A stretch of DNA of 54,958 nt from an uncultured Dorea sp. (GCA_910585725.1 CAJUFA010000025.1:1-54958); one strand, 5' to 3'. Shown: positions 45,136-54,679, counted from the stretch's first letter. Translations and numbers: made by a program. The notes: a model not told the origin generated them from the letters alone.

Positions 45136-45810
45136 ATGGGAAAAGATGAGATTCTGAACTATTTTTATACGAATAGCGCTGATCTGGGAATTAATAGTAT
45201 GATAATCATTATGTTTGGCGGATTGGTGATCGGAGCCTTTATTTACCTTACATACTTTATTACATACAGGGGTGTGGCGTATAATGCAAAGTTTAATGCT
45301 TCTCTTATAATTATATTGCTGATCTGTGTCGTTATTATGCTGATGATCAGTAGTAATATCGTGATATCTTTAGGTATGGTGGGCGCTCTGTCCATCGTGC
45401 GTTTTCGTACGGCGGTCAAGGACAGCCGGGATACGGTATTTATCTTCTGGGCGATCGCAGAAGGGCTGAGCGTAGGATCGCAGAATTTTAAGCTTGCGCT
45501 GGTTACGACGCTTTTTATAGGAATAGTGATCGCGGGCGTCAGTTTCATTCCCGGCGGAAGAAACAAATATCTGATGATTGTGCGGGGCAGAGAAGAGTCG
45601 ATCGATCATACGGAGCTGATGGCGGCGATCCGGAAAGCGGCGCCTTACATTAAGCTTCGTTCTCTTAATAAAGAGGAAACTCATCAGGAGATGATCTTTG
45701 AAGTCAGAGTCAGAGGAGAACTGGGGGCAGAAAAGTTGAATCAGATATTCGATGTAAAGGGCGTCAAAGCAGTAAATTGGGTAGCTGAATCAGGTGAGAA
45801 CGTAGGATAA
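45136..45810 (+). CDS. DUF4956 family membrane protein
   Basis: The 224-residue protein has about four TM helices (about 18-40, 53-75, 78-90 and 118-135) and the family hallmark GALSIVRFRTAVKDSRDT, a basic cytoplasmic segment, followed by FIFWAIAEGLSVG. A soluble C-terminal domain of about 80 residues follows. Its function is unknown; its constant pairing with VTC and CotH suggests a membrane partner for polyphosphate or phosphate transfer. Confidence 0.88.
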   Translation: MGKDEILNYFYTNSADLGINSMIIIMFGGLVIGAFIYLTYFITYRGVAYNAKFNASLIIILLICVVIMLMISSNIVISLGMVGALSIVRFRTAVKDSRDTVFIFWAIAEGLSVGSQNFKLALVTTLFIGIVIAGVSFIPGGRNKYLMIVRGREESIDHTELMAAIRKAAPYIKLRSLNKEETHQEMIFEVRVRGELGAEKLNQIFDVKGVKAVNWVAESGENVG

Positions 45811-45815
45811 AGAGG

Positions 45816-48098
45816 ATGCGGAAAAAAGCTGGATACAGGATAGGATATCTGACTATTGCCATTATAGGATTATGGGCTTGCGTCAGATATTATTATGTAA
45901 AAGATTATAAATCGATGGAAGCGGTGCAGACGCATGTGAACGGCGACATGATTACATTCAGTGAGGACAGCGGTTTTTATGGGGAATCCATATCTGTCTC
46001 ATTGAATAAGAATGTGGAAGTTCCGGCTTCTGCCCGTATTTATTATACTTTAGACGGAGATGATCCGACGGAAGACAAGAAAGAATATACGGCTCCTATA
46101 TATTTGAGGAAGAAAGACGCTGTAAACGTATATCCGCTGAAAGCGGTTGTCTGTTATGACGGAGAATATAGCGAGATATATGAGAAGACATATGTATTGT
46201 GCGATGATATAGAGAATGAATTAGATGTAGACGTGGTCAGCGTTACCAGCGACAGGGAGAATCTGTTTGATTATGAGACGGGTATAATGGTACCGGGAAA
46301 AACGTATGACGATTCTGCAGAAGAAAACGGCGATAAGGGAGGATATATTCGTGGAAATTACAATAACAGAGGAAAGGAATGGATTCGCGACGCACATGTC
46401 GCTATATTCAGCCCGGAAGGTAATCTGGCGGTAGATCAAAACATCGGACTTGGGATATCGGGGGGAACTTCGCCGAGATTTGAAGTAAAATCATTAAAAT
46501 TGTGCGCAGATGATATCTACGATGAGGAACACGATAAGATCAGATATGACCTGACGAACCAGGAGTTAAAGACGGCGCCATACTCTTTTGTAAATGAATA
46601 TAAGAGTATTCGATTAAGATCAGGGAGCCAGGATATGGAATATGGGAATATAAGATCTGCGGTTGTAAGCAGGCTTGCACAATTAAGCGGGTCGGACCAC
46701 TGTACGGCGACAAAGCGCTGCGTGGTATATCTGAACGGCGAATATTATGGGCTCTTTGATATGCAGCAAAATTATTCGGATTCATATCTTGCAAATCGGT
46801 TTGGGCTGGAGACATCGGAATGTATAGAGAAGATCAAGGGACTTGAGAGCGAAGTGTTTTCTGAAGGGGGAGTCTCGGAGTATTTCAACAGGGATCTGAA
46901 CGATACGAATAACCGCCGAATCTTAGAACAATATGTAGATATGGATAATTATCTGTTTTATTGCGCCATTCATATACTGTGCAATAATACGGACTGGCCG
47001 GAAAATAATTTTGAAATGTGGCGTTATACAGGTCAGTATGACGCCGGGAATAAATACAGCGACGGAAGATTCAGGTTCCTGATCTATGACACGGATTTGG
47101 TATTTAGTACGGATCTGTTCCCGGAATTTTTTATGGGCTCTACAGGAGACATATTTGTATCCCTGATGGAGAGGATAAATTATGTGTCAAAATCCTTGTT
47201 TTCTAACGTTATGAAGTCTGCGTACTACCGGGATAAACTGGTCGTCTATATCCAGGATCTGCTGAATACTTCTTTTTCGGAAGAAAGTATAATGAAAGTC
47301 CTTCGGGAAGAGGATGAGAAAATAGCAAAGCTAAGAGAGCTATATTATGACGACGAATTCGTTGAAAACGCAGAATTATATGTAGAGGAGATCATGAAGG
47401 CGGCCAAAAGCCGGCCATATGAAATGGAAGGTAATTTTGGCAGATATTTCGGGCTGTATGAAAAGTATGCGTTCAGCCTGCAGACGTCAGAGGGCGTCGC
47501 CGTTATGTGGAATCAGACAAGTATATTTGAAGAGAAGCGTTATGAGAATCAGTACTATAGATCTTGTGATATGGTACTGCGCCAGGAAGCATATCCAGGA
47601 TACGCGTTTCAATACTGGCTGGTAAACGGAAAGAGAGTGTATACTTCGGTATTGGCGGTAACGGACGAGATGGTCCTCGGGGGGAAAGTGGATATCCGGG
47701 CGATTGCTTCCAGGGACGGGACCGCGCAGATCGTTATCAGTGAGTTGTCGGCAGAAGGTTCTTCGGATTGGATCCGGATTAGTAATGCGGGATGCGAACC
47801 GGCTGATCTGCGAAGATATTATATTTCGGACGACGGCGATAATCTGATGAAATATCAGCTGCCGGATATTGTGTTGGAGGCAGGGGAATCTATCGTGGTC
47901 TATGGAAGTAAGAATTATCAGGCTGTGGGGGATTATATCTGTAATTTCAGTTTGAATGAAAATGAAATATTATTTCTGAGTAACGAGAAAGAAATACTAT
48001 TTCAGCTTCCTGTTCCTAAAATGAGCGCTATAGAAACATACGGGCGTTACGAGGGCAGCAACGTATGGCGTTTTTTTAGGAAAGAGAGCGGATTCTGA
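45816..48098 (+). CDS. membrane-anchored CotH-family protein with chitobiase-like and lamin-tail domains
   Basis: CotH proteins form a kinase-like family; Bacillus CotH phosphorylates spore-coat proteins. The 760-residue protein has an N-terminal signal anchor (about 5-22), a CHB/HEX-type beta domain (IYYTLDGDDPTED, about 72-130) and a CotH domain (about 150-540) with VVYLNGEYYGLFDMQ and RFLIYDTDLVFS, the latter carrying the likely metal-binding Asp. A lamin-tail-like beta domain follows (about 650-720). It should act outside the membrane. The substrate is unknown; the nearby polymer or ChW proteins are possible. Confidence 0.87.
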   Translation: MRKKAGYRIGYLTIAIIGLWACVRYYYVKDYKSMEAVQTHVNGDMITFSEDSGFYGESISVSLNKNVEVPASARIYYTLDGDDPTEDKKEYTAPIYLRKKDAVNVYPLKAVVCYDGEYSEIYEKTYVLCDDIENELDVDVVSVTSDRENLFDYETGIMVPGKTYDDSAEENGDKGGYIRGNYNNRGKEWIRDAHVAIFSPEGNLAVDQNIGLGISGGTSPRFEVKSLKLCADDIYDEEHDKIRYDLTNQELKTAPYSFVNEYKSIRLRSGSQDMEYGNIRSAVVSRLAQLSGSDHCTATKRCVVYLNGEYYGLFDMQQNYSDSYLANRFGLETSECIEKIKGLESEVFSEGGVSEYFNRDLNDTNNRRILEQYVDMDNYLFYCAIHILCNNTDWPENNFEMWRYTGQYDAGNKYSDGRFRFLIYDTDLVFSTDLFPEFFMGSTGDIFVSLMERINYVSKSLFSNVMKSAYYRDKLVVYIQDLLNTSFSEESIMKVLREEDEKIAKLRELYYDDEFVENAELYVEEIMKAAKSRPYEMEGNFGRYFGLYEKYAFSLQTSEGVAVMWNQTSIFEEKRYENQYYRSCDMVLRQEAYPGYAFQYWLVNGKRVYTSVLAVTDEMVLGGKVDIRAIASRDGTAQIVISELSAEGSSDWIRISNAGCEPADLRRYYISDDGDNLMKYQLPDIVLEAGESIVVYGSKNYQAVGDYICNFSLNENEILFLSNEKEILFQLPVPKMSAIETYGRYEGSNVWRFFRKESGF

Positions 48099-48130
48099 TT
48101 AAAAAAGTTTATAAAAAATAACATTATTAA

Positions 48131-48200
48131 TTGACAAAAAGTTTAATAATAGTATAATAGATTTTGTGTAAAAGTTTAGTAAAAAATTATTTTAAGTTTA
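48131..48200 (+). promoter_or_regulatory. promoter of the cupin-HTH regulator with three AAGTTTA boxes
   Basis: TTGACA 48131-48136 and TATAAT 48153-48158 (16-base spacer) form a strong promoter. AAGTTTA occurs at 48139-48145, 48172-48178 and 48194-48200, with start-to-start distances of 33 and 22 bases, multiples of 11. The first box lies in the promoter spacer and the others downstream, as expected for an autorepressor operator. Confidence 0.6.
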
Positions 48201-48248
48201 GAGATATTGTGTGTAAGAAAGAGAGTGTAGAAGAAAGCAAGAAAGGAA

Positions 48249-48818
48249 ATGGACGTCCGTATGGAAATGGAGTATGTGAATGAGCACATAGGCAGGAAGA
48301 TTAAGGATCTACGCAACAGAAACGGTCTGACGCAGCAGGAGTTAGCGGACAGAACGGAACTTACCAAGGGATTTATCTCACAGCTGGAGAGAGGTCAGGT
48401 GTCGCCGTCGATCGTTACGCTTTTGGATCTGATCGAGTGTCTGGGAACGACTGCCTCTGAGTTTTTTAAAGAGGCGGAGGAAGAACATATCGTCTATTCG
48501 GAAGAGGGATTCTTTGAAAAGGTGGACGAGGCGGGGAACAGTATTCAGTGGATCGTTCCGACGGCGCAGAGATATCGAATGGAACCGCTTTTGGTAGCGC
48601 TTAACCCGCATCAGAGTCTGGAAGAGGATAAGCCCCACGACGGTGAGGAATTTGGTTATCTGATAACAGGCAGACTTAAGCTTTATCTTGGGGATAAAGC
48701 TTATCAGGTGAAGTCCGGTGAGAGTTTCTATTATCCGGCGAACCGGAGACATCGGATCGAGAATCCCGGCAGCAAACCTGCCAGATTTGTATGGGTCAGC
48801 ACGCCGCCGACATTTTAG
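48249..48818 (+). CDS. HTH-XRE regulator with C-terminal cupin domain (PuuR/polyamine type)
   Basis: An N-terminal XRE helix-turn-helix (RNRNGLTQQELADRTELTKGFISQLERG, about 20-47, split here by domain) is followed by a cupin sensor (about 105-185) with the metal/ligand-binding pattern HDGEEFGYLITG and FYYPANRRHRIENPG. Such regulators commonly sense polyamines or small metabolites. The gene stands 39 bases before potABCD and is probably co-transcribed. ATG 48249 lies almost on AAAGGA, so ATG 48261 or 48267 may be the true start. Confidence 0.92.
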   Translation: MDVRMEMEYVNEHIGRKIKDLRNRNGLTQQELADRTELTKGFISQLERGQVSPSIVTLLDLIECLGTTASEFFKEAEEEHIVYSEEGFFEKVDEAGNSIQWIVPTAQRYRMEPLLVALNPHQSLEEDKPHDGEEFGYLITGRLKLYLGDKAYQVKSGESFYYPANRRHRIENPGSKPARFVWVSTPPTF

Positions 48819-48857
48819 TACGACATTTTATTGATTTTGATATAGTGGAGAGAGGTT

Positions 48858-50291
48858 ATGGAGCAGAATATTATTGAATTGAAGCATATTACAAAGACAT
48901 ACAAGGATGGTTTTACGGCGGTGTCGGATTTTAATCTGGAGGTGAAGAAAGGGGAGTTTATTACGTTTCTTGGTCCGTCCGGCTGCGGAAAGACGACGAC
49001 GCTTCGTATGATCGCGGGATTTGATCTGCCGACGGATGGAGAGATTCTTTTAAACGGCAGATCGATTACAGAACTGCCGCCGAATGAGCGGCCCATCAAT
49101 ACGGTGTTCCAGAGGTACGCGCTGTTTCCTCATATGAATATCTATGAGAATATCGCGTTTGGGCTGCGTCAGAAGAAGACGCCGGAGAATGTGATCGCTA
49201 AGAAGGTGAGGAAGGTCTTAGAACTGGTAGACCTGGAAGGATTCGAGAAGAGGAGTATTGACACTTTGTCCGGCGGGCAGCAGCAGAGAGTTGCCATCGC
49301 ACGGGCGGTAGTCAACGAGCCTCAGATTCTTCTCCTGGATGAACCGCTGGGAGCGCTGGATCTGAAGATGCGTAAGGAGATGCAGCTGGAGCTTAAGGAG
49401 ATGCATCGGGAACTCAGCATTACTTTTATCTATGTCACCCATGACCAGGAGGAAGCGCTTACGATGTCGGATAAGATCGTGGTTATGGCGGAGGGGAAGA
49501 TGCAGCAGATCGGGACTCCGGAAGATATTTATAACGAACCGATCAATGCATTCGTGGCGGATTTCATAGGGGACAGTAATATATTCAACGGGATCATGAC
49601 AGGAAAGCTTAAAGCGCGTTTTTGCGGCGGGGAATTTATCTGTGTGGACGACGTAGAAGAGGGAACGCATATTACTGCGGTGGTGAGACCGGAGGATGTG
49701 ATTCTGACGGAACCGGCCAGGGGACAGATCCGGGGCATCGTTACTTCCGTGATATTCAAGGGGATACATTATGAGATCACGGTGGAATCCGGAAAGAATG
49801 AGATTGTCGCGCAGTCCGTGTACTCGGCGAAGGCCGGGGATCTGGTCGGAGTTCGTGTTGATCCGGATAATATCCATATCATGATCGCGGAGGATCATAC
49901 GAATATCTTCCGGGCAGAGATCAATAAGAACAATGAACTGGAATATAACGGCAATGTTTTGGACGTAGCGTTGACTTCTGTTATAAAAGGAAGCAGGCAG
50001 TTGGAGGACGGAACGATTCTGGACGCTAATGGTTCAGAGATAGATACCGAGAAGCTTAAGATCAAAATATCTATCAAACCTCAGGATATCGAACTGACGG
50101 ATGAGCAGGAAGAGGGGCTGGTACAGGGGTATATCAGTAACCTGATTTACAAGGGCGACCATTATAGTTATGTTATACATACGGATTTGGAACAGGATTT
50201 TGTGGTTAACGACGAATATCTGTGGAACATGGACGATCAGGTAGGCTTATTGATGCCGGTGGAGAAGATGGTCTTTTCAGTGAAGAAATAG
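48858..50291 (+). CDS. potA: spermidine/putrescine ABC transporter ATPase with two TOBE-like segments
   Basis: This ATPase powers polyamine import. Walker A (GPSGCGKTT, 39-47), LSGGQQQRVAIARA and LLLDEPLGALD are intact. At 477 residues it is about 100 longer than usual PotA. A first TOBE-like regulatory region (about 240-345, VRPEDVIL) is followed by a second one (about 365-475, KPQDIEL and VQGYISNLIYKGDHYSY), which looks like a duplicate. The operon order is potA-potB-potC-potD. Confidence 0.93.
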   Translation: MEQNIIELKHITKTYKDGFTAVSDFNLEVKKGEFITFLGPSGCGKTTTLRMIAGFDLPTDGEILLNGRSITELPPNERPINTVFQRYALFPHMNIYENIAFGLRQKKTPENVIAKKVRKVLELVDLEGFEKRSIDTLSGGQQQRVAIARAVVNEPQILLLDEPLGALDLKMRKEMQLELKEMHRELSITFIYVTHDQEEALTMSDKIVVMAEGKMQQIGTPEDIYNEPINAFVADFIGDSNIFNGIMTGKLKARFCGGEFICVDDVEEGTHITAVVRPEDVILTEPARGQIRGIVTSVIFKGIHYEITVESGKNEIVAQSVYSAKAGDLVGVRVDPDNIHIMIAEDHTNIFRAEINKNNELEYNGNVLDVALTSVIKGSRQLEDGTILDANGSEIDTEKLKIKISIKPQDIELTDEQEEGLVQGYISNLIYKGDHYSYVIHTDLEQDFVVNDEYLWNMDDQVGLLMPVEKMVFSVKK

Positions 50292-50302
50292 GGGGAGGAT
50301 AC

Positions 50303-51097
50303 ATGTACAGACATCTTTTTTCCAGAAAGAATCTGGGAATTCCATATGTGCTTTTTCTGGCGCTTTTTGTGATGGCGCCGCTGTTTGTGTTGTTCTATTA
50401 TGCGTTTACAAATGGAGAAGGGGAGTTTACTGTGTTGAATCTGACGGGATTCTTCACGGATCCGAATACGCTGGGAACGCTTTGCTACAGTTTTGGGATT
50501 GCATCGGTTACTACCGCGGTATGTCTGCTTATGGCTTATCCGGTGGCGTACGTTCTGGCAACCAGTAAACTGAGGTCGAAATCGGTTATCCTGATGCTCT
50601 TTGTTATGCCGATGTGGATTAATTTCTCTCTTCGGATTACCGCGTTGAAAGAGATCCTTACCTGGATCGAGGGGAGTCTGGCTTATCATCCGTTTCTGAA
50701 TACGGTGCTTGGTATGAGTTATGATTTTCTTCCTTTTATGATTCTGCCGATCTATACGACGATCTCTAAATTGGACGACGCTCTGCTTGAAGCTGCCAGA
50801 GACCTGGGAGCGGGGAATATACAGGCTTTTTTGAAGGTTACGCTGCCTTTGTCTATGCCGGGGATAGTGAGCGGAGTATCTATGGTATTTTTGCCGGCGA
50901 TGACGAATTATGTCGTACTGGATATGCTGTATAACAGTACTTATATCATGGGAAGCCTGATTGGAAGTTACTTTGCGGCATACAACTGGCACGGCGGTTC
51001 CATGATCGCGTTGATTCTCCTGGGGATCGTCTGCTTGTTTACGTTATTTACCCGGGGAATTGAGGAAGAGAATACACGGGGAGGAATGCTGTTGTGA
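50303..51097 (+). CDS. potB: spermidine/putrescine ABC transporter permease
   Basis: This is the first membrane subunit of the polyamine importer, with six TM helices and the EAA loop for ATPase contact (EAARDLGAGNIQAFLKVTLP, about 173-192). The frame is open upstream within potA, but GGGGGAGG at 50291-50298 and the family start MYRHLF mark ATG 50303. Length 264 residues is normal. Its stop overlaps the GTG start of potC. Confidence 0.94.
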   Translation: MYRHLFSRKNLGIPYVLFLALFVMAPLFVLFYYAFTNGEGEFTVLNLTGFFTDPNTLGTLCYSFGIASVTTAVCLLMAYPVAYVLATSKLRSKSVILMLFVMPMWINFSLRITALKEILTWIEGSLAYHPFLNTVLGMSYDFLPFMILPIYTTISKLDDALLEAARDLGAGNIQAFLKVTLPLSMPGIVSGVSMVFLPAMTNYVVLDMLYNSTYIMGSLIGSYFAAYNWHGGSMIALILLGIVCLFTLFTRGIEEENTRGGMLL

Positions 51098-51897
51098 TAA
51101 AGAAAGTTTGGAAGAGTCTGGTTATTATCTTCGTTCTTCTGTTTCTGTACCTGCCGATTCTGGTGCTGATGGCGTACAGTTTTACGGATGCGACGAATAT
51201 CGGCGCGATCAGGGGATTTTCCCTGCATAATTATGCGACGCTTTTTACGACGCCGGAGTTGGTACATATGATCCTGGGGACTGTGGTTCTTGCGCTGTCG
51301 TCGGCTCTCCTTGCGACGATTCTCGGAACTCTGGGCGCCATCGGTACATTCTACTCTAAGAAGACGATGGCGTCGGCAGTTACGACGATGAATCAGGTGC
51401 CGGTGGTCAATGCGGATGTGGTGACCGGTTTTTCGATCTGTATTCTGTTGGTTGTGGTATTCGGCGTCAGTAAGGATACCTTCATTCCGCTGGTTGTCGG
51501 ACATGTAACGCTGTGCGCGCCTTTTGTGTTTCTGTCTGTGATTCCAAAATTAAAACAGATGGATTCCAGTATCTATGAGGCGGCGCTTGATTTGGGCGCG
51601 ACGCCTTTTACCGCGCTGATTCGGATCGTGATTCCTCAGATATTCCCAGGAATTGTCTCGGGGTTTGCGCTTGCGGTTACATTGTCTCTGGATGATTATT
51701 TTGTGGCGACGTATACGAAGCCGGCGACGTTTGATACGATCAGTACTTATGTTGTGAACGCGACCAAGGGCGCTCAGACGACGATCAAGACTGCATTGTG
51801 GGCATTATCAACGGTGATCTTTCTGTTAGTCGTCCTCCTTACCGTAATGATGAATCTGCGGGCGGAAAGGGGCAGTCAGGAAAGGAGCGGCGTATGA
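51094..51897 (+). CDS. potC: spermidine/putrescine ABC transporter permease
   Basis: This is the second membrane subunit, 267 residues with six TM helices. The N-terminal LPILVLMAYSF and the EAA loop (EAALDLGATPFTALIRIVIP, about 165-184) are typical PotC features. It starts at GTG 51094, overlapping potB by four bases, with GGGGAGG eight bases upstream. Its end overlaps potD by four bases (ATGA). Confidence 0.94.
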   Translation: MIKKVWKSLVIIFVLLFLYLPILVLMAYSFTDATNIGAIRGFSLHNYATLFTTPELVHMILGTVVLALSSALLATILGTLGAIGTFYSKKTMASAVTTMNQVPVVNADVVTGFSICILLVVVFGVSKDTFIPLVVGHVTLCAPFVFLSVIPKLKQMDSSIYEAALDLGATPFTALIRIVIPQIFPGIVSGFALAVTLSLDDYFVATYTKPATFDTISTYVVNATKGAQTTIKTALWALSTVIFLLVVLLTVMMNLRAERGSQERSGV

Positions 51898-53435
51898 TTA
51901 AGAAGTTAAGGGGCGTTTTTTCTTCCGGAGGGGCGGCTTTGATAACGAGTGGTATGATCGGAATGTGCGTGTGCGGCATGCCTGTGAACGCATATGCCTC
52001 GGACGCCGTCGGAAAGGAAGAGGAACAGTCGGTTACTCTGCGAATCAGTAACTGGGAAGAATACATAGATCTGGGAGGATGGGACGAAGAAGACGTCATA
52101 GATCTTGACAGCGGCGATATCATCGGAGAACGATCGATGATCCAGGATTTTGAAGAATGGTATTACGAAAATTACGGAATCAGGGTAAAGGTGGAATATT
52201 CTACTTTCGGAACGAACGAGGACCTGTATAATATGCTGACCCTTGGGGATACCTATGACCTGGTATGTCCGTCAGAGTATATGATTATGAAGCTGATGAC
52301 AGAAGATCAGCTGGTGCCGTTATCAGAAGATTTCTTTGATACGGCAGATGAAAACAATTATTATATTAACGGAGTCTCGCCTTATATCCGGTCTGTTTTC
52401 GAAAATAATGAGATACAGGGAAGGCCGTGGAGCGATTACGCCGCCGGGTATATGTGGGGAATTACGGGAATCGTATACAATCCTGCATTAGTGGAGGAAA
52501 AAGATGCCTCCAGCTGGCGGATTCTGAATGACCCGGCATACCACAGACAGATTACGATCAAAGATAATGTGAGAGATTCCTACTTTGCGGCAGTGGGAGC
52601 AATCAAGTCGGAACTGCTGACTTCGGAAGAGTTTCTTAAGTCTCCGGATTATCAGGAACGTCTGGAAAATGAGATGAATGATACCTCAAAGGAGACGATC
52701 GACAGGGTTCAGGAATATCTTCAGGATGTGAAAGATAATGCATATTCCTTCGAGACAGATTCTGGAAAAGCGGATATGGTCACCGGAAAGGTGGCGGCGA
52801 ATTACCAATGGTCCGGAGACGCGGTTTATACTATGGATCAGGCGGATGAGGATGATTTCCCGCTTGCTTTTGCGGTTCCGCAGGAGTCCACCAATATATA
52901 TTTTGACGGATGGGTCATGTTGAAGAACGGAGTCGGAGAGGATACGGCGAAGCAGCATGCGGCGGAAGCATTCATGAACTTTACTTCCAGGGCGGATAAT
53001 GTAATCCGGAATATGTACTACATCGGTTACACGTCTGTAATTTCCGGAGGCGGCGATATGAGGATATTCGAATACGCGGATTGGTGTTATGGTGCGGAAG
53101 AGGGCGAAGAGGATGTGTCGGAATATGATCTGGGGTACTTCTTTGCCGGAAACGATGCAGAAGAGGAGAAAGACCGGTATGTTATCACCGCGCCTTCAGA
53201 TCAGGTGTACCGGCAATTGTTCGCGCAGTATCCGTCTCAGGAAGCCATCTTACGGTCGGCGCTTATGGTATGTTTTGACGACGAGCAGAATCAGGCGATC
53301 AATCAGATGTGGATCAATGTGCGGTGCTATAATATTCACGATATACCGGTCTGGGTGTGGGGCGCGGCGGGAGCCGCAGCGGCGCTTTTGGCGGTATTCG
53401 GCGGAAGAAAGCTGTTGAAAGCGGCGGGCAGATAG
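51894..53435 (+). CDS. potD: spermidine/putrescine-binding protein with C-terminal membrane anchor
   Basis: The 513-residue binding protein has a signal peptide (cut near AYA-S, about residue 36) without a convincing lipobox. The family start LRISNWEEYI is followed by inserted acidic segments, then DLVCPSEYMIMKL and WGITGIVYNP. A TM helix (about 488-506, WGAAGAAAALLAVFG) plus a basic tail ends the protein, so it appears anchored by its C-terminus rather than by lipid. ATG 51894 (AAAGGAG upstream) overlaps the potC stop. Confidence 0.92.
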   Translation: MIKKLRGVFSSGGAALITSGMIGMCVCGMPVNAYASDAVGKEEEQSVTLRISNWEEYIDLGGWDEEDVIDLDSGDIIGERSMIQDFEEWYYENYGIRVKVEYSTFGTNEDLYNMLTLGDTYDLVCPSEYMIMKLMTEDQLVPLSEDFFDTADENNYYINGVSPYIRSVFENNEIQGRPWSDYAAGYMWGITGIVYNPALVEEKDASSWRILNDPAYHRQITIKDNVRDSYFAAVGAIKSELLTSEEFLKSPDYQERLENEMNDTSKETIDRVQEYLQDVKDNAYSFETDSGKADMVTGKVAANYQWSGDAVYTMDQADEDDFPLAFAVPQESTNIYFDGWVMLKNGVGEDTAKQHAAEAFMNFTSRADNVIRNMYYIGYTSVISGGGDMRIFEYADWCYGAEEGEEDVSEYDLGYFFAGNDAEEEKDRYVITAPSDQVYRQLFAQYPSQEAILRSALMVCFDDEQNQAINQMWINVRCYNIHDIPVWVWGAAGAAAALLAVFGGRKLLKAAGR

Positions 53436-53442
53436 TTATAAT
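53415..53442 (+). promoter_or_regulatory. candidate promoter of the UDP-glucose dehydrogenase gene
   Basis: TTGAAA 53415-53420 and TATAAT 53437-53442 are spaced by 16 bases. The -35 lies within the end of potD and the -10 just after its stop. Confidence 0.5.
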
Positions 53443-53494
53443 AGATATATTTAGAATAAAAACAAATAAAAAAGCTGGTTGAGAGGTCTGAATA

Positions 53495-54679
53495 ATGAAA
53501 ATTATAGTAGCAGGATTGGGCTACGTTGGTTTGTCTAATGCGGTCCTGTTGTCGCAGAAGAATGAAGTGTATGCTTATGATATTGTACAGAGCCGTGCGG
53601 ATATGGTGAACGCGGGCCAATCCCCGATTATAGACAGGGAGATTGAGGAATATCTGGAACAGAAGGCGTTGTCGCTTCGCTGCGGCACGAGACTGGAATC
53701 GGAATTAGATTATGCAGATTTTGTGGTTATCGCTACGCCGACAAACTATGATCCGGAGATGAATTATTTTAATACGTCGTCGGTAGAGAATGTTGTCGAT
53801 AAAGTGAATGAGATTAACCCTGACGTCGTAATCGTGATTAAATCTACTGTGCCGGTAGGGTATACAGAAAGACTGGTGAAGAGATATCCAAATTGTCGGT
53901 TTCTGTTTTCACCCGAGTTCCTGCGGGAAGGGCGGGCTTTATATGATAATCTGTATCCGTCAAGGATCATAGTCGGAGCGCCCAAAGATGATGAATTTCT
54001 TCACGAGAAGGCCGAGGTATTTGCAGAGCTTTTGAAACAAGGAGCCGTAAAAGAGGATATTAGAGTTCTTCTTACGGATGCTACGGAAGCCGAGGCAATT
54101 AAACTGTTCGCAAATACATATCTGGCTTTGCGCGTGGCGTATTTTAATGAATTAGACACTTATGCCGAGATAAAAGGGTTAGATGCAAGACAGATTATAG
54201 AGGGCGTCGGTTTAGATCCGCGTATCGGCTCACATTATAATAATCCATCCTTTGGATATGGGGGGTATTGTCTGCCAAAAGACACGAAACAGCTTCTTGC
54301 CAATTATCAGGACGTGCCGAATGAAATCATGAGGGCAATTGTGGAAGCAAACCGTACCAGAAAGGACTTTGTAGCGACCCAGGTGTTGAAGAGGAAGCCC
54401 CAGATCGTAGGCGTTTATCGGTTGGCGATGAAAAGCAATTCTGATAATTTCAGGCAATCTTCTATTCAGGGAGTGATGAAGAGAATGAGAGGAGAAGGCG
54501 TTGAAGTTGTTATATATGAGCCGATGCTTCATGAGACAGAATTTTTTAAGTCAAGAGTTATAACTGATATAGAGGAATTTAAGAAAATGTCGGATGTGAT
54601 TATAACAAATCGGTATGATAAGTTACTGGATGATGTGAAGGAAAAAGTGTATACAAGAGATATTTTTTACAGAGATTAA
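53495..54679 (+). CDS. ugd: UDP-glucose 6-dehydrogenase
   Basis: The enzyme oxidises UDP-glucose to UDP-glucuronate, a precursor of acidic polysaccharides. The 394-residue protein has the NAD-binding start IIVAGLGYVGLSNAVLLS, VIKSTVPVGYTE, FSPEFLREGRALYDNL, and the catalytic cysteine in FGYGGYCLPKDTKQL (about 250-264). It is shorter at its C-terminus than some family members but complete in all domains. Its presence suggests that a glucuronate-containing glycan is made, perhaps by the same surface locus. Confidence 0.94.
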   Translation: MKIIVAGLGYVGLSNAVLLSQKNEVYAYDIVQSRADMVNAGQSPIIDREIEEYLEQKALSLRCGTRLESELDYADFVVIATPTNYDPEMNYFNTSSVENVVDKVNEINPDVVIVIKSTVPVGYTERLVKRYPNCRFLFSPEFLREGRALYDNLYPSRIIVGAPKDDEFLHEKAEVFAELLKQGAVKEDIRVLLTDATEAEAIKLFANTYLALRVAYFNELDTYAEIKGLDARQIIEGVGLDPRIGSHYNNPSFGYGGYCLPKDTKQLLANYQDVPNEIMRAIVEANRTRKDFVATQVLKRKPQIVGVYRLAMKSNSDNFRQSSIQGVMKRMRGEGVEVVIYEPMLHETEFFKSRVITDIEEFKKMSDVIITNRYDKLLDDVKEKVYTRDIFYRD

